Shown here: positions 17,403-17,500 of the stretch, piece by piece
Layout: every line of letters starts with the position of its first letter
Numbering within the stretch: the stretch's first letter is position 1
From: Actinidia chinensis
Lineage: Eukaryota > Streptophyta > Magnoliopsida > Ericales > Actinidiaceae
DNA: 17,500 nt
Direction of reading: 5' to 3'
Assembly: GCA_009663005.1 (NCBI GenBank)
Contig: VIGQ01000340.1
Coordinates: forward strand, 5,001 to 22,500
Translations under genes and position numbers: made by a program
The notes under the pieces: generated by a model
Database searches by the model: none
Seen by the model: only the letters and a program-made list of their open reading frames with translations
Told to the model about the DNA's origin: nothing

Positions 17403-17500
17403 TCTCGAGGGGTCCTCTCTCCTCATCTCTCTCTCCTTCTCTCTCTATATATAGATATATATATATATATATCTATTTTCTAAATTTCTATCATCACACG
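17403..17500 (+). promoter_or_regulatory. Candidate core promoter of a downstream gene
   Basis: A CT-rich patch (about 17411-17446, with TCTCTCTCC and TCTCTCT) runs into a TATA box, CTATATATAG (about 17446-17455), then a TA microsatellite. Roughly 30 bases on, TTCTATCATCACA near the window edge would fit a start site with a CA. Pyrimidine patches next to TATA boxes are common in plant promoters (known). The gene itself would lie beyond the window, and a TA repeat can imitate a TATA box, so this is tentative. Confidence 0.35.
17446..17473. repeat. TA microsatellite
   Basis: Run of TA units interrupted once by a G, overlapping the candidate TATA box. Confidence 0.7.

Overview
The window looks like plant nuclear DNA, most likely from a dicot-like angiosperm. 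It is very A+T-rich, full of homopolymer A and T runs, and built from small, decayed, non-autonomous transposable elements of plant types: a Mutator-like element with long inverted repeats, Helitrons, a TRIM-type miniature retroelement primed by initiator tRNA-Met, and several MITEs. I could not identify the species. I found no intact protein-coding gene, tRNA, rRNA or CRISPR array. All long open frames are low-complexity: Phe/Ile/Lys-rich in poly-T and poly-A DNA, or Gly/Arg-rich and Pro/Ser-rich across one G-rich tract.

Layout. At 229-1404 lies a Mutator-like element with long terminal inverted repeats and a perfect 9-bp target duplication. 2169-2367 is a small MITE and 2795-3262 a long A/T foldback element. 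3536-3823 is a minus-strand TRIM-like retroelement, with two diverged direct repeats around a 77-bp interior that opens with a 12-base tRNA-iMet primer-binding site. 4789-4934 and 5651-6078 hold older repeat relics, and 6510-6702 is a MITE with a 7-bp flanking repeat. 7305-7941 is a second, shorter relative of the first Mutator-like element.

About 10 bp beyond it begin two Helitron-like elements in direct head-to-tail array on the minus strand (7951-9341 and 9344-10717). Their ends meet with only the dinucleotide TA between them, so each copy keeps its own A/T insertion flanks. 11593-11778 is a MITE related to the one at 2169, and 12331-12547 a GC-rich foldback element.

From about 12.5 kb onward the DNA is less repeat-dominated. 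It holds regulatory-looking sites (a cluster of TGGGCC/GGCCCA motifs near 14.7 kb and a perfect 20-bp palindrome at 15167), a roughly 300-bp G-rich polypurine tract (15829-16136), two short protein-like open stretches that could be exon remnants (15731-15817 plus; 16433-16532 minus), and, in the last 100 bases, a CT-rich patch followed by a TATA box that could be the core promoter of a gene beyond the right edge.

The window therefore reads as an intergenic transposon graveyard. The best-supported new structure is the tandem Helitron pair. The Mutator-like pair with its 9-bp duplication and the very compact TRIM come next.
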